The notes beneath the pieces were generated by a model. It ran no database searches and had not been told where the DNA came from. It saw nothing but the letters and a program-made list of their open reading frames with translations. Source: Pseudomonas paralactis (lineage in GTDB: Bacteria; Pseudomonadota; Gammaproteobacteria; Pseudomonadales; Pseudomonadaceae). Taken from it: a DNA stretch of 64,000 nucleotides. The position numbers and the translations under genes were made by a program. Positions 45,841-54,678 of this stretch are shown here, piece by piece; the first letter of the stretch is position 1; the number at the start of each line of letters is the position of its first letter. The stretch is taken from NCBI RefSeq assembly GCF_001439735.1, contig NZ_JYLN01000010.1, positions 1 through 64,000 of the forward strand, given 5' to 3'.

Positions 45841-46089
45841 GTGTCCGTGGCGCCCGAGGGCCTCGGTGTGGATGAGATCCAAGTGCCCGAACGTATGCTT
45901 CAATTTTTTTTGAAGTCATTGCCCAGGACTTGGCCGGACGCCAAGGCGTTGGCCGCTGCTAAGGGCAAGCGCTTGATTGAGGTATGCCCTGATCTGGAGA
46001 CCACGGTGGTGCAACAGGGGCTAAAGCGTAACGTTGAGGCGCTAGCGGCGTTTGTCCGGCGGGAGGAACAAGCGCTTGCCGGGGTATAA
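45841..46089 (+). CDS. Short ORF of unknown origin, probably debris
   Basis: 82 codons from GTG 45841 (LGVDEIQVPERMLQFFLKSL, LIEVCPDLETTVVQQGLKRN). There is no clear ribosome site and no family I recognise. Codon use looks Pseudomonas-like, so it may be a piece of a former gene. The following 46090-46383 holds no feature I can support. Confidence 0.3.
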   Translation: MSVAPEGLGVDEIQVPERMLQFFLKSLPRTWPDAKALAAAKGKRLIEVCPDLETTVVQQGLKRNVEALAAFVRREEQALAGV

Positions 46090-46383
46090 ACGTGGCCCCG
46101 CCGCCTTGAGTCAAGCGGCATTGGGCTGATTTACTTCGAGACCTGCGATCACTGAATGGCGGGTGTGTGCAACTTGGACAGCGCTCAACCAGCGAATTGC
46201 TGCGTGTGGGACTGTCGGACCCAGGCGAATAGCAGAAGGGGCTATGTGCAGTAGCGGGGAGCTAGCTGAGTCGCCCAAACGAAGACGCGTCGAAGGCCTG
46301 AGGGGCCCGATAGTGGTCGCCTGAAACTTTTCGAAATTCATGCAGTTTAGGTTTGCCGCTCAATATGAAAAGTGATCGTTAGA

Positions 46384-47349
46384 TCAATTATAATTCATGG
46401 TGAATGTGATTTCGGCATTCGCTGTACCTGGAACCACTCCTGTTCCAGTAGCCTGTAGCGCATAGCGAGCGCTCAAAGGAATGGTGAAATTTCCACCTTT
46501 GGTTGAGTATTCGTTGAAAGCTATTGCCTTGTTCAATGGAACAGGTTTTAGATTGCCATCAGTTATTTGCAAGCCTATACCTTTAGCCGTAGAGGCTTGA
46601 GTGAGACGGATTAGGCCTTGGTTGTCGCTCAACGAGGGCGAGGACGATGTAGGGGTAAGTGTATATGTAACGCTATTAATACCTGTTGGGCAGTTGAAAA
46701 GCCCAAGACTAAAAGGGATTGCTGTTGACGCGGCAGAGCTATCTTTAGAAAAATTCTCTAAGCGGTGTTGGCCCATTTTTACGTTGACGTTGTGTGTTTC
46801 GCAGGCGCTGGGAACTATATGGGTAATTTTGTTTGATGTGTAAATCCCCAGCGCCAATCCATCGGCCACCACGCTGCCGAACTCACCTGCGGGAATAGTC
46901 GCCCCTTGAGTTATATTACCGCTTTTTATGATACGAATTTGTGTGGTTCTTCCAATATCGTTATAGTTGTTAGGCTGGAGAGTGATAGTCCCATACGCCC
47001 GTGAGGCGTTTCCCGATCGAAGAACTACCCAAGAAAGCCCAGTATTGCCGATAGGGTACTCCGAGGTGCCTACGACGGCGCTTCCCAAGTTATTTTTTAT
47101 GCCAAAAGGTGCCGGAGTTGAACAATTGAAAGAATATCCGGGCCCCTGTGTGAACACGGAGGATTCAAAAAGGATCGTTCCTGAGGCGAGGTCTCGTGGC
47201 AGCGTTATAGTTTCTGGCATGTCGATCTGTATTAAATCTGGTCTATTACTCGTACTCGAAGTAAATGCACACGCTGCAAAAGTAATTGTAGGAGATAATA
47301 AAAGTAGAGCTGCAGTGAGTTGCTTGATCAGTAACGTATTCGGGGTCAT
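46384..47349 (-). CDS. Fimbrial tip-adhesin-like protein 2
   Basis: 321 residues. Signal peptide (LLIKQLTAALLLLSPTITFA), N-terminal domain with spaced Cys, then a pilin-like half: SACETHNVNVKMGQHRLENF, IPFSLGLFNCPTGINSVTYT, STAKGIGLQITDGNLKPVPL and the terminal IPLSARYALQATGTGVVPGT with FTMNYN. Visibly AT-rich compared with the operon genes. ATG 47349 starts the signal peptide. It is transcribed against the CupB-like operon and has no chaperone or usher of its own, so it would need the island's assembly proteins. Confidence 0.82.
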   Translation of the reverse strand: MTPNTLLIKQLTAALLLLSPTITFAACAFTSSTSNRPDLIQIDMPETITLPRDLASGTILFESSVFTQGPGYSFNCSTPAPFGIKNNLGSAVVGTSEYPIGNTGLSWVVLRSGNASRAYGTITLQPNNYNDIGRTTQIRIIKSGNITQGATIPAGEFGSVVADGLALGIYTSNKITHIVPSACETHNVNVKMGQHRLENFSKDSSAASTAIPFSLGLFNCPTGINSVTYTLTPTSSSPSLSDNQGLIRLTQASTAKGIGLQITDGNLKPVPLNKAIAFNEYSTKGGNFTIPLSARYALQATGTGVVPGTANAEITFTMNYN

Positions 47350-47578
47350 GCTAGAGTCTCGATTATGACGTTCAGGTATTGGCGTACGATAGTTTGGAAA
47401 GGCTAAGCACCTATTATAATATATAGCGGCAGAATACTCCGGTGGCACCGGCGCGGCTATCAGATAATTCGCACGCGCTTAAGGATATTTCAGACTTTCT
47501 CTTCGATCGCTTTGGCGGAGTTATTTGCAATTTTTCCTTTTGATACGTGTATCGAAGTGTTAGATTATGTTGTAGCGG

Positions 47579-47603
47579 TCAACTAATCCCGGACACGACG
47601 TTA
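47579..47603. repeat. Left arm of a 25-bp inverted repeat
   Basis: This 25-base arm (starting TCAACTAATCCCGG) is the inverse complement of 51002-51026 with one mismatch. The pair flanks a 3.4-kb segment with copy 2 of the coiled-coil gene, the WYL fragment, the right att-like repeat and a lipoprotein. It looks like transposon ends or a recombination scar. The sequence 47450-47722 around it holds no gene I can support. Confidence 0.7.
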
Positions 47604-47722
47604 GTTTGTCCCACGAACTGGGCTGGCGTCAGCTGTCCAGGCGCGTGGTTTGCCGCTGGACACCAGCCATGCGCAACGGCTTATCCTGACAGCCGTGCCC
47701 CGCCAGTTGCCTCGCTGCTGTT

Positions 47723-48478
47723 TCAGTTGTCGAGCAGTGCATCGAGTTGCATTTCAGCTGCCCGTAAGGAACTGATACTGGTCATTAGCTCGTCCTCACG
47801 CTGGTTTAATGCGAGCTCACGGATCACTAACTGCTGTTCGCGCTGTTCGAGTTCGCGTTGACGCTCGTCCAGTCGTACATACTTGCCCAGCAATATTTCC
47901 TTATGGTTGGTAATGCTGGCGACAAGTGATTTCAGGTTCGCGTCAATTTTTGACGAAGTCGTCTGTACGTCGCATATCTTCACCGACGCACCCGTCAAGC
48001 TGCTCGTCACGCGTGTTGCTGTAGGTGAGCAATTGCCAGTCTGCTGCGATTGCAGGGGTAGGGGACTGGCTTTGGACTGTGGGTCGTAATGCAAGAGACT
48101 CATGAGCCACGCGTCACTGATTTTCAAGCTGTAATGCGTATCTACAGGGCTGCACTCAATGACGCTGTCGGACAGGTCCATCAACGCATAAGTATCTTCG
48201 GTTTGTCTTGGGTCACTCGCGCACGCATCGCGCAAAACATCTTTGAGTACTTGAGCCGCCGCCGTAAGTGTCTCGGGCGGAGCATCACACACGCGCAGCC
48301 TCTGATCCTCGCCTTCAAGATACGTCAGGTAAATCCTTACCAGCTCATCGCCCGATTTTTCATTGAGGCTATAAACCAGGAACTGCCGGTTGAGACTGGT
48401 CGCGGTGAAGCTGCACAAGACCACGGCGTTGAGTAATTGGCCCTGGGCATCGGGTATTTCAAGTGTTCGCAATAACAT
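47723..48478 (-). CDS. Unrecognised coiled-coil protein linked to tip adhesins (copy 2)
   Basis: 251 residues, no signal peptide, probably cytoplasmic. Residues 1-140 are a mixed globular region (MLLRTLEIPDAQGQLLNAVV, RQFLVYSLNEKSGDELVRIY, HYSLKISDAWLMSLL). About 140-170 is a variable Ser/Gln/Thr linker. From about 175 to the end lies a predicted coiled coil (RQRELEQREQQLVIRELALN). ATG 48478 matches the start and exact length of copy 3; an in-frame ATG at 48544 is not conserved there. I recognise no family. The FLVYSLNE...ELVRIYL segment faintly recalls DUF1292, which I do not press. Confidence 0.75.
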   Translation of the reverse strand: MLLRTLEIPDAQGQLLNAVVLCSFTATSLNRQFLVYSLNEKSGDELVRIYLTYLEGEDQRLRVCDAPPETLTAAAQVLKDVLRDACASDPRQTEDTYALMDLSDSVIECSPVDTHYSLKISDAWLMSLLHYDPQSKASPLPLQSQQTGNCSPTATRVTSSLTGASVKICDVQTTSSKIDANLKSLVASITNHKEILLGKYVRLDERQRELEQREQQLVIRELALNQREDELMTSISSLRAAEMQLDALLDN

Positions 48479-48691
48479 TGGAAATTCCGCTCTGTCAGAC
48501 TGAGGAGTAGCGGTGAGGTGAGCAGAATAGTCAGTCGAGCTCATGAACGTTATCAGATAAATCGTAGTTGCAGGCGGACAGTTCGAAGTGTGCCAGGGGC
48601 CAATCTGATTCGTCGCTGATGAGGTTTCCGGATCCGCACCTTGTGGGCTTGCGAGCCCTATAGTGGTAGCAAGAGCTGTGTGGGTTCTTGA

Positions 48692-49330
48692 AGCCTATGT
48701 CCTACACTCACCCGTGGCACTTTCGATGAGTACCAGAGACTCATCGGAGCAATTGGAAGCCTAGGTGCAGTATCCGCAGGTGTGGCGGTTGAGAGCATTC
48801 AGGTCGATGCCACATCGATCCGGCACCCGCTGTTTGCTCAGATTCACCGTGCAATGCGGCTAGGACGTTGCATCAGAGTGCTCTATCGCTCCTTGAGTAA
48901 TCCTGAAGCACATGAACGATTAATTCGCCTGCACTCGCTTATTCAAGCGGGGCCGCGGTGGCACATCCGGGCGTACTGCTCGAAAGCCGAGGCATTCTGC
49001 GACCTAAATCTTGGCCGAATTTCGGCGGCAAGTGCATCTGAAGACGCCGGCCTCCCAAGGCTGGATCGAGACGTAGATTGGCACAGGATAGTTGCAGTGC
49101 GTCTGGTGCCACACAGGGATCTGTCGGCCGAACAGGTCCGTATGGTCCGTGAGGAATACATGGGGGGTACTGCAGCAACGGTTTTTAACGTCCGCGCCCC
49201 TATCGCCAAGTATTTAATCCAATCCTTCCGAGCGGCCATTGATCCAGAGCGGGAGAGGGCTCCAGAACATCTGCTCATGGTCTACCAGCCCGAAGAGTTG
49301 CCTGCGGTAGCCGATATTCGTCGGTTGTGA
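48692..49330 (+). pseudogene. Truncated CapW/BrxR-like WYL-domain regulator
   Basis: About 210 codons keep the WYL and C-terminal dimer domains: RCIRVLYRSLSNPEAHERLI, RWHIRAYCSKAEAFCDLNLG, VDWHRIVAVRLVPHRDLSAE, APIAKYLIQSF. The N-terminal winged helix expected of full CapW-type repressors is missing, and a stop lies just upstream at 48689. Intact relatives repress phage-defence operons such as CBASS or BREX. No defence effector remains here. It ends 38 bases before the G tract. Confidence 0.7.
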
Positions 49331-49367
49331 GTTGACTGGTGAGCGGGGGAGGTTGGGACGTCTTTTC

Positions 49368-49383
49368 GGGGGGGGGGGGGGGG
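49368..49383. repeat. Homopolymer of 16 G
   Basis: Sixteen consecutive G, just after the WYL fragment and before the right att-like repeat. No intact gene reads across it. Such a tract is prone to slippage, and its length may be a sequencing estimate. Confidence 0.9.
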
Positions 49384-49542
49384 TATTCCCTGTTGATCCT
49401 TGTAAAAAGGCAAAGGAATTGCCCCTTTTTTCGCTCTTGAAGATACGGGGGGAACACCCCAAAAACAAGTCCAGAATTGAGTCTTTTCCTGCTTCGGCAA
49501 GAAAATAAACCCCTTGGATTTCAATGGGTCGGACTCCAGATG

Positions 49543-49634
49543 CGAGTCTCGTTTCCCGCTCCACGCATTAATGAAAAAGCCACTCTAGCGAGTGGCCTTT
49601 TTTTGCCTGCGATTTACGGAATAGACGCTTCGGC
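49543..49634. repeat. attR-like direct repeat (copy of the tRNA-Gly 3' end)
   Basis: 86 of 92 bases match 33195-33286, starting with the last 21 bases of tRNA-Gly, then a copy of its terminator and ATAGACGCTTCGGC. The rest of the tRNA is absent, so this is a duplicated end and not a second tRNA gene. It contains the full 18-bp GTCTCGTTTCCCGCTCCA site, so it could still serve as a target for a clc-type integrase. Confidence 0.92.
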
Positions 49635-49771
49635 ATTTTTTTTGTTTGTGTGCAGAACCGTAGGGGACGCACTCAAGTTCGTATTGTTTCTAGATACGCT
49701 CAGTTCGCCTGTCACCAGGCCAGCTACCGTTCTTTCAACTTCCCGACGCGCCTCGACGCCTTGGGAGGGCC

Positions 49772-50056
49772 TCACTTCTGGCACTGGTAATCCTGAGTCA
49801 CGGTAGTTTCCAGGCAGTGGAATTGCTCCGTGGTCCGGCACTCGGACTTTTCGTCGCCCGCGCGTTCAGCGCGTTGGTAATCCCAAAATTGGCCGCGCCC
49901 CGTGGCAATCGCCAGCCCTTGCGACTCCCGGATCTGAGCGTACTCAAACGGCGTCCGTACATAGGAGGTTGCACTGCTGCCGGTGGCCTCCCAATATTTC
50001 GGCGTTGCGCAGCCTGCAAAGAGCGGTAGGGCGATGGCGACGATAACGGATTTCAT
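49772..50056 (-). CDS. Small lipoprotein of unknown function
   Basis: 94 residues. MKSVIVAIALPLFAGC is a signal peptide with a lipobox (Cys16). The mature part (PKYWEATGSSATSYVRTPFE, YAQIRESQGLAIATGRGQFW) has three further Cys near the C-terminus and matches no family I know. ATG 50056 has GGATC upstream. It is the first intact gene to the right of the att-like repeat. Confidence 0.6.
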   Translation of the reverse strand: MKSVIVAIALPLFAGCATPKYWEATGSSATSYVRTPFEYAQIRESQGLAIATGRGQFWDYQRAERAGDEKSECRTTEQFHCLETTVTQDYQCQK

Positions 50057-50142
50057 TGTCGAGTAGATCCTTCATGGAAATGACATTTTTCAGGTGTTTT
50101 TTTGTTAGCCGGCCTCAGCGTAGGTCGCGTTAAGGCGGCCCA

Positions 50143-50274
50143 GATTTGAACGACTGGCAGCCACTGGAGAGCAAGCAGTTCGCCTTCATCGGCCTCAAAC
50201 CCGACGACGTTCCTGTTGTGGTCGACGGTGATGGAAAGGATGCAACGATTCGGGTATTGACGGTTGCCCAATAG
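50143..50274 (+). pseudogene. C-terminal fragment of an unknown protein
   Basis: The plus frame reads DLNDWQPLESKQFAFIGLKP and then DDVPVVVDGDGKDATIRVLT with VAQ-stop. It is coherent protein-like sequence without a start or upstream continuation. It is probably the tail of a deleted gene. Confidence 0.4.
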
Positions 50275-50325
50275 TTGGTGTGCACCATCACATTGCCTGA
50301 TGGATAAGGCCGATCACGTCGCAGC

Positions 50326-51026
50326 ATGAACAATTCGATTCAGGCCTCGGAGCACTTGGAGGTGTGCCTACCGTTGCTGAGTCAGGATCTTCCCGGTATT
50401 CGTACGGCTCACACGTTTGTGGCGAAGCAACTGCACGACAGCGTGCAATTCCTGCTGCCCAACTGTGCCAAGTTAGTTGGCATGAGCGAGCTACGCCAGG
50501 CGCATGTCGACATGGTTCGCCTGCCGTATCCAGTGGTAGCCCTTGACGCCCTTGGCTCTGGCCGGATGGTGCTGGTGGTGAAAAGGTGGGAGGTATCCGC
50601 TCATCCAAGCGCTTGGTCCTGTGCTTGACCATGTACCCGGAAATCGCCAATTGGCTGCCGTATACCCGAGGTTTCCTGCAGGAAGAGCGCGGCGGGGTGA
50701 TCATAACCCCGCTGTACTGGGAGGATCGTACCGGGCTATGGAATCTGCCCATGGGCAGTACCTTCGTGCCTCATGACAACGGAGTTAGTGACTATTCTCC
50801 TGGAGAGGCATGCCTGACCAAGCCGTCGCTGACTGAACCCTAAGTCCTGTCCGACACCCGTGATGAAGTATCAACGCTGTTGCAAACCTGCGTAATACTC
50901 AACTGCGTCAATGTCACCACGGCAGAGATCGCCGCACCGAAGTTGATCAATCGCAAGCGCCAGGGCAACGGACTGCCGCCGACTCAGTCCGAAAAAAGAC
51001 TTAACGTCGTGTCCGGGATCAGTTGA
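50326..51026 (+). pseudogene. Frameshifted gene of unknown phage- or plasmid-like type
   Basis: ATG 50326 opens MNNSIQASEHLEVCLPLLSQ and LPGIRTAHTFVAKQLHDSVQ. A frameshift near 50590 moves the frame to VGGIRSSKRLVLCLTMYPEI and WLPYTRGFLQEERGGVIITP. A TAA at 50841-50843 then interrupts it, and the same frame goes on (VSTLLQTCVILNCVNVTTAE, INRKRQGNGLPPT) into the right arm of the inverted repeat, where it ends. One frameshift and one stop make it inactive. I recall similar proteins in mobile regions but cannot name the function. Confidence 0.6.
51002..51026. repeat. Right arm of the 25-bp inverted repeat
   Basis: TAACGTCGTGTCCGGGATCA and TTGA; inverse complement of 47579-47603 with 24 of 25 matching. 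It has replaced or fused with the 3' end of the frameshifted gene, as expected at an insertion or inversion junction. Confidence 0.7.
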
Positions 51027-51173
51027 GCATAGGCTGCCAGCCGCTTTTTTTGCCCGTAGGATTTTTCTGTGATGGGGTTGGGATTTGTCGACGTGATTTT
51101 GTGAGTAGTCTGCTGGGGTGCTCTTTAGCGATTGGGTAATATATGTTATTAACAAACTAAGAAGGATTGTTCA

Positions 51174-52181
51174 GTGCGAGTGTTCTATTGTTTTGTAATG
51201 GCATTTTTAATGCATCCTATAATGCATGCTCAAGCAATGGGCGAATTTACACCTTCGAAAAACAATATACAGCTGCCAACCTTTTTGAGTATTCCAGGTA
51301 GTCTTGCAATTGGCAGTGTTATTTGGTCTTCTGCTCCAGTTTTTACACGGTTGGGCGGAGCAGTCGTTGAGCCAAATATTTGGCTTACTGCGCAGTCGTT
51401 TAGAGTATCTGGGTTTGAAGATGTGTTTCAAACGAATGTCCCAGGTATAGGGGTAAGGTACAATGTATATTATACCTCAAGGGATAACCCTGGTGGCGTA
51501 AAACTGAAACCAACACCCATTGATGGTTATAGTCCCTACCCTATAAAAAATTGGGTGACTGGTGACAGCTATCAGCAAAAGTTCTCAATTGAGTTAGTTA
51601 AAGTAGGATCCATTAGCGCCACGTCTGCTATTAAAGTCCCTGGTCTTTGGATGTCGTTGTGTTACGACATGGGAGGTGCTTGTGGTGGTCGGTTCGAACT
51701 GACAATCAGTGGTGCTTCGTCGATCAAGGTCGGACCAAGTTGTAAGGTCTCCACGCCCGTAATTGCTGTGCAATTGGGGAAAGTATCTTTGAGTTCTTTT
51801 GCTCGCCTCGGAGATACATCAAGCCCAAGCTATTTTTCTATATCATTGTCCTGCACGGGCGGGGATGTAGGTGTGTCAATATATCCCTACATCACTTTGA
51901 CTGATGTTGTTTCACCTGGAAATATTACCGATATATTGTCGTTAAGTCCTCGCTCAACTGCAAGCGGGATAGGTATACAGATTTTTCACGGTGATGATCT
52001 CCTAAAGTTTGGGCCTGACTCTTCTGCTCCGGACAATGTTAATCGATGGAAAGCCGGTGAAATCAAACGTGGTGAAGCGCTATTTCAAATTCCATTACGC
52101 GCGCGTTACGTTCGCACTGGTAATCCCTTACGACCTGGTAGTGCCAATGGGCAAGCTACTTTTACATTCAGCTGGCGCTGA
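51174..52181 (+). CDS. Fimbrial tip-adhesin-like protein 3
   Basis: 335 residues from GTG 51174 (AAGGA eight bases upstream). Signal peptide ends near MHAQAMG. N-terminal half of unknown fold, then a pilin-type half: GPSCKVSTPVIAVQLGKVSL, SSFARLGDTSSPSYFSISLS, STASGIGIQIFHGDDLLKFG and the terminal IPLRARYVRTGNPLRPGSAN with FTFSWR. Markedly AT-rich, unlike the island operon, which suggests separate acquisition. It is followed by the 3' fragment of another tip gene. Confidence 0.82.
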   Translation: MRVFYCFVMAFLMHPIMHAQAMGEFTPSKNNIQLPTFLSIPGSLAIGSVIWSSAPVFTRLGGAVVEPNIWLTAQSFRVSGFEDVFQTNVPGIGVRYNVYYTSRDNPGGVKLKPTPIDGYSPYPIKNWVTGDSYQQKFSIELVKVGSISATSAIKVPGLWMSLCYDMGGACGGRFELTISGASSIKVGPSCKVSTPVIAVQLGKVSLSSFARLGDTSSPSYFSISLSCTGGDVGVSIYPYITLTDVVSPGNITDILSLSPRSTASGIGIQIFHGDDLLKFGPDSSAPDNVNRWKAGEIKRGEALFQIPLRARYVRTGNPLRPGSANGQATFTFSWR

Positions 52182-52394
52182 ATATCTACCTCGTGGAAAA
52201 ATCCCATTTCTATCGTGCCCACTGATGCGTTTGAACCACGGTTCAGCTTTACGTACTTCTCAGTGTCGAGCGTTCTGAAGCAAAAAATCCTTATTTTTTG
52301 ATATCTATACTGAGCGCAATGCATTCAAGGCCGCAACCAGCTTGCATTTGCATATCGGCGATCAGGGCTATAGTCATATCGAAGCCGCCGTTCA

Positions 52395-52598
52395 CTCGAG
52401 GTTGGTTTCGGAATTATGATGAATAATAAACTGACCAAGCAGTTGATTTGATATGACGGAGCAGGGTCTGCGATGAAGCAGGTAGGTGAGAGTGCGGAAA
52501 TACCTTTAAGTACGCACTGTATTCGATTGAGCAGTAAGGATGTGTTGAGGGCAGGCGCCGCTAATTGGGCAGCGGAGTTCCCGCTTACATGTCGTTGA
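52395..52598 (+). pseudogene. 3' fragment of a tip-adhesin gene like that at 44043
   Basis: The frame reads FGIMMNNKLTKQLI-stop-YDGAGSAMKQVGESAEIPLS, then DVLRAGAANWAAEF. It aligns with the end of the 44043 gene (FGIVMINELTHQVVRYDGA, AAYPMKRAGDGAKIPLSAHY, LKAGAANGAAEFTF). A stop replaces the residue before YDGA. It converges on copy 3 of the coiled-coil gene, the same layout as at 44-45.4 kb. Confidence 0.8.
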
Positions 52599-52638
52599 TG
52601 CCTGCCTCTCATTATATCTTCAGTGGAGTGTGTGAGAC

Positions 52639-53394
52639 TCAAGCACCCATCAGTCCATTAAGCTGCTTCTCGCCTTCCTGTAGTAACTTAATAATGGTCA
52701 GAAGATCATCTTCACGTTTTTGCACAGCGGATTCCCGCTGCATCAATAGCTGATCCCACTCTTCCAATTGTCGTTGACGGTCCTCCAATTGAACATACTT
52801 GCTCAGTAGCGTTTCTTTATGATTTGTGACGCTGGCGATCAGTGATTTGATGTTCGCCTCTATTTTGTCTGACGTTGTTTTTTCGCCGAGCTTTACCAAG
52901 GGGGCATCTATCGAACCGCTCATCCCGTATGTTGTCACGGGCACGGCGTTTACAGGGGCCTGCAACGGCACCGGCGGGTCACTTGCCTCAGCCTGTGGGT
53001 TGTATTGCATAAGGCTCAGGAGCCAGGCGTCGCTGACCCTCAAGCTGTAATGCGTATTTATTGCGCTGCATTGAATGTCTGTGTCGTTAAGGTCCAGTAA
53101 GGTATAGCTATCGTCGGTCTGCTTTGGTTCTGTCGTGCAAGCGTCCCGGAAAATAACCTTGAGTATTTGGGTGGCGAGCTTAAGCATTTCGGGTGCGGCA
53201 TCACACATGCTCAGCTGCAGTTGGTTACCTTCAACAGATGTCAGGTAAATCTTGACCAGGTCATCGTCCGATTTCTCATTGAGGCTGTAAACCAGAAACT
53301 TCTGGTTATCTGGGGCTGCGGCGAAAGCACACAGGACGACTGCGTTGAGTACATGTCCGTGGGCATCGGGTACTTCGAGAGTTCTTAGTAACAT
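52639..53394 (-). CDS. Unrecognised coiled-coil protein linked to tip adhesins (copy 3)
   Basis: 251 residues, the same length as copy 2 and alike along its whole length by eye (MLLRTLEVPDAHGHVLNAVV, KFLVYSLNEKSDDDLVKIYL, HYSLRVSDAWLLSLM). The C-terminal coiled coil is at about 170-251 (KYVQLEDRQRQLEEWDQLLM). The middle linker (about 140-168) is the least conserved part. The upstream DNA is also shared with copy 2 (TCAGATAAA and a CAGTTCGA block), so the whole promoter-gene unit was duplicated. Not secreted; function unknown. Confidence 0.75.
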   Translation of the reverse strand: MLLRTLEVPDAHGHVLNAVVLCAFAAAPDNQKFLVYSLNEKSDDDLVKIYLTSVEGNQLQLSMCDAAPEMLKLATQILKVIFRDACTTEPKQTDDSYTLLDLNDTDIQCSAINTHYSLRVSDAWLLSLMQYNPQAEASDPPVPLQAPVNAVPVTTYGMSGSIDAPLVKLGEKTTSDKIEANIKSLIASVTNHKETLLSKYVQLEDRQRQLEEWDQLLMQRESAVQKREDDLLTIIKLLQEGEKQLNGLMGA

Positions 53395-53618
53395 AGGGGA
53401 TTCGGCTCCGTAAGGACTAAACTTTCAATGTGGGCGAGCAAACAAGTCAGCTGGCCCTGAAGGCGTTGTCAGATAAAATGCACTTTTCAATGGCAGTTCG
53501 ATAGGTGTGTGCAGATATTCGACTGTTGTTGGGAAGATGTGGGGTCGATTTGCAAAACAACATAATTTTATCCAGTATTCGTCGCTGTTAAATTGATATG
53601 GTCACTTCGGTGAGTGAG

Positions 53619-54390
53619 TTAGATATTGCTTGTATGACATGCGCTTACCGCCCCGGGTGTGATAGTTGTGCTGGTGCAGATATATCGGGCGATCAATATT
53701 TTGGACAGGGTGTTGCCACTCAAGGATATGGTGCCAAAAGTTTGTCTGCTAGTTGTGGCGTTTGAGGGGGTAAATGTTATTGCGTTATTGTTATCTGTTG
53801 TTTGCGCTGAGATTCCTGTTACTGTGTTGTAGGGTTGAGTAAGTTTTAAGTTTGGAGTTGTGTTGTCAGGAAAGTTGGTGTCTGTCATCATGTAACTTAC
53901 TTCGTAATTATCGTAAGTGCCGCCACAGTTTACTGAGTATGCATACCAAAGTGATAGACTACAGGATTAGTGTGTATTGGCCGGACCAGTAGTGTCCTGG
54001 CATTTGTCAGCGGCAGATAGTCGCCTGACACGCGAACCTCGCCGATCATACCTATCCCTGGCGTACCCGTACTAAATACATCATATGTAGTGTCATTCAG
54101 TAAAGCTCGCTTACCACTGAAGCTCGCGACGGTATCTACATATATTTTAATGTCGGCGCAATAAAGTTGCTCAATTTCTCCCAATGAGCAAGTGATTGCT
54201 TGTGAGTTTGAAACTGAATGCCAACTTGACGAAATGAGCTGAGAGTTTTCTCGTTCACCTGTGTAGTTGATGGAGACAGGGAGTGGGACGGTAATGCCCA
54301 GCCCTGCGTTCGTATTGTCGCAGCAGAAAGCAAGTGACCGGGTACTTCATAATGATATGAGGCTAATGGTGTAAAGTATTTTAATAGCAT
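53619..54390 (-). pseudogene. Broken fimbrial tip-adhesin gene 4
   Basis: On the minus strand three open pieces in different frames add up to a tip-like protein: an N-terminal part near 54136-54390, a middle part 53930-54184 (YCADIKIYVDTVASFSGKRA, TYDVFSTGTPGIGMIGEVRV) and a C-terminal part 53619-53891 with SKILIARYICTSTTITPGAV. At least one frameshift and several stops separate them. The sequence upstream (54391-54560) resembles that upstream of the 46384 gene, including a GGCGATAATTCG block. Confidence 0.7.
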
Positions 54391-54678
54391 AAGGTGCTTT
54401 ACCTTGCGTGTGAATCGTGTTGGGTGCTGTGAGATGAGGGCGACGCGGATCTAGGTTGAGTGAGATGAATATGTACTACACAGGCTATATAGATCACCTA
54501 CGCTACGCCGTAAGATAATCCGTACGGGTGGCGGCGATAATTCGACAACTGCCAAGGCGTTTTCGGATTTGCTTTGTGCAATCTTCCGCTGCGTACGAGC
54601 GGCGGTTAAGGTGCGTCGCCAAACGAGGCGTACACTTATTAGAGGCGCTTCAATGCCCGCGTAGGTAATTTGACTGTC

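Noticed and set aside
49543..49634. Second tRNA-Gly gene
   Set aside because: Only the last 21 bases of the tRNA are present; the D-arm and anticodon arm are missing, so it is an att-like copy.
49477..49806. 109-codon plus-strand frame across the right att-like repeat, considered as an integrase remnant
   Set aside because: It shows no tyrosine-recombinase motif (no R...H-x-x-R...Y) and reads through the tRNA copy and terminator.
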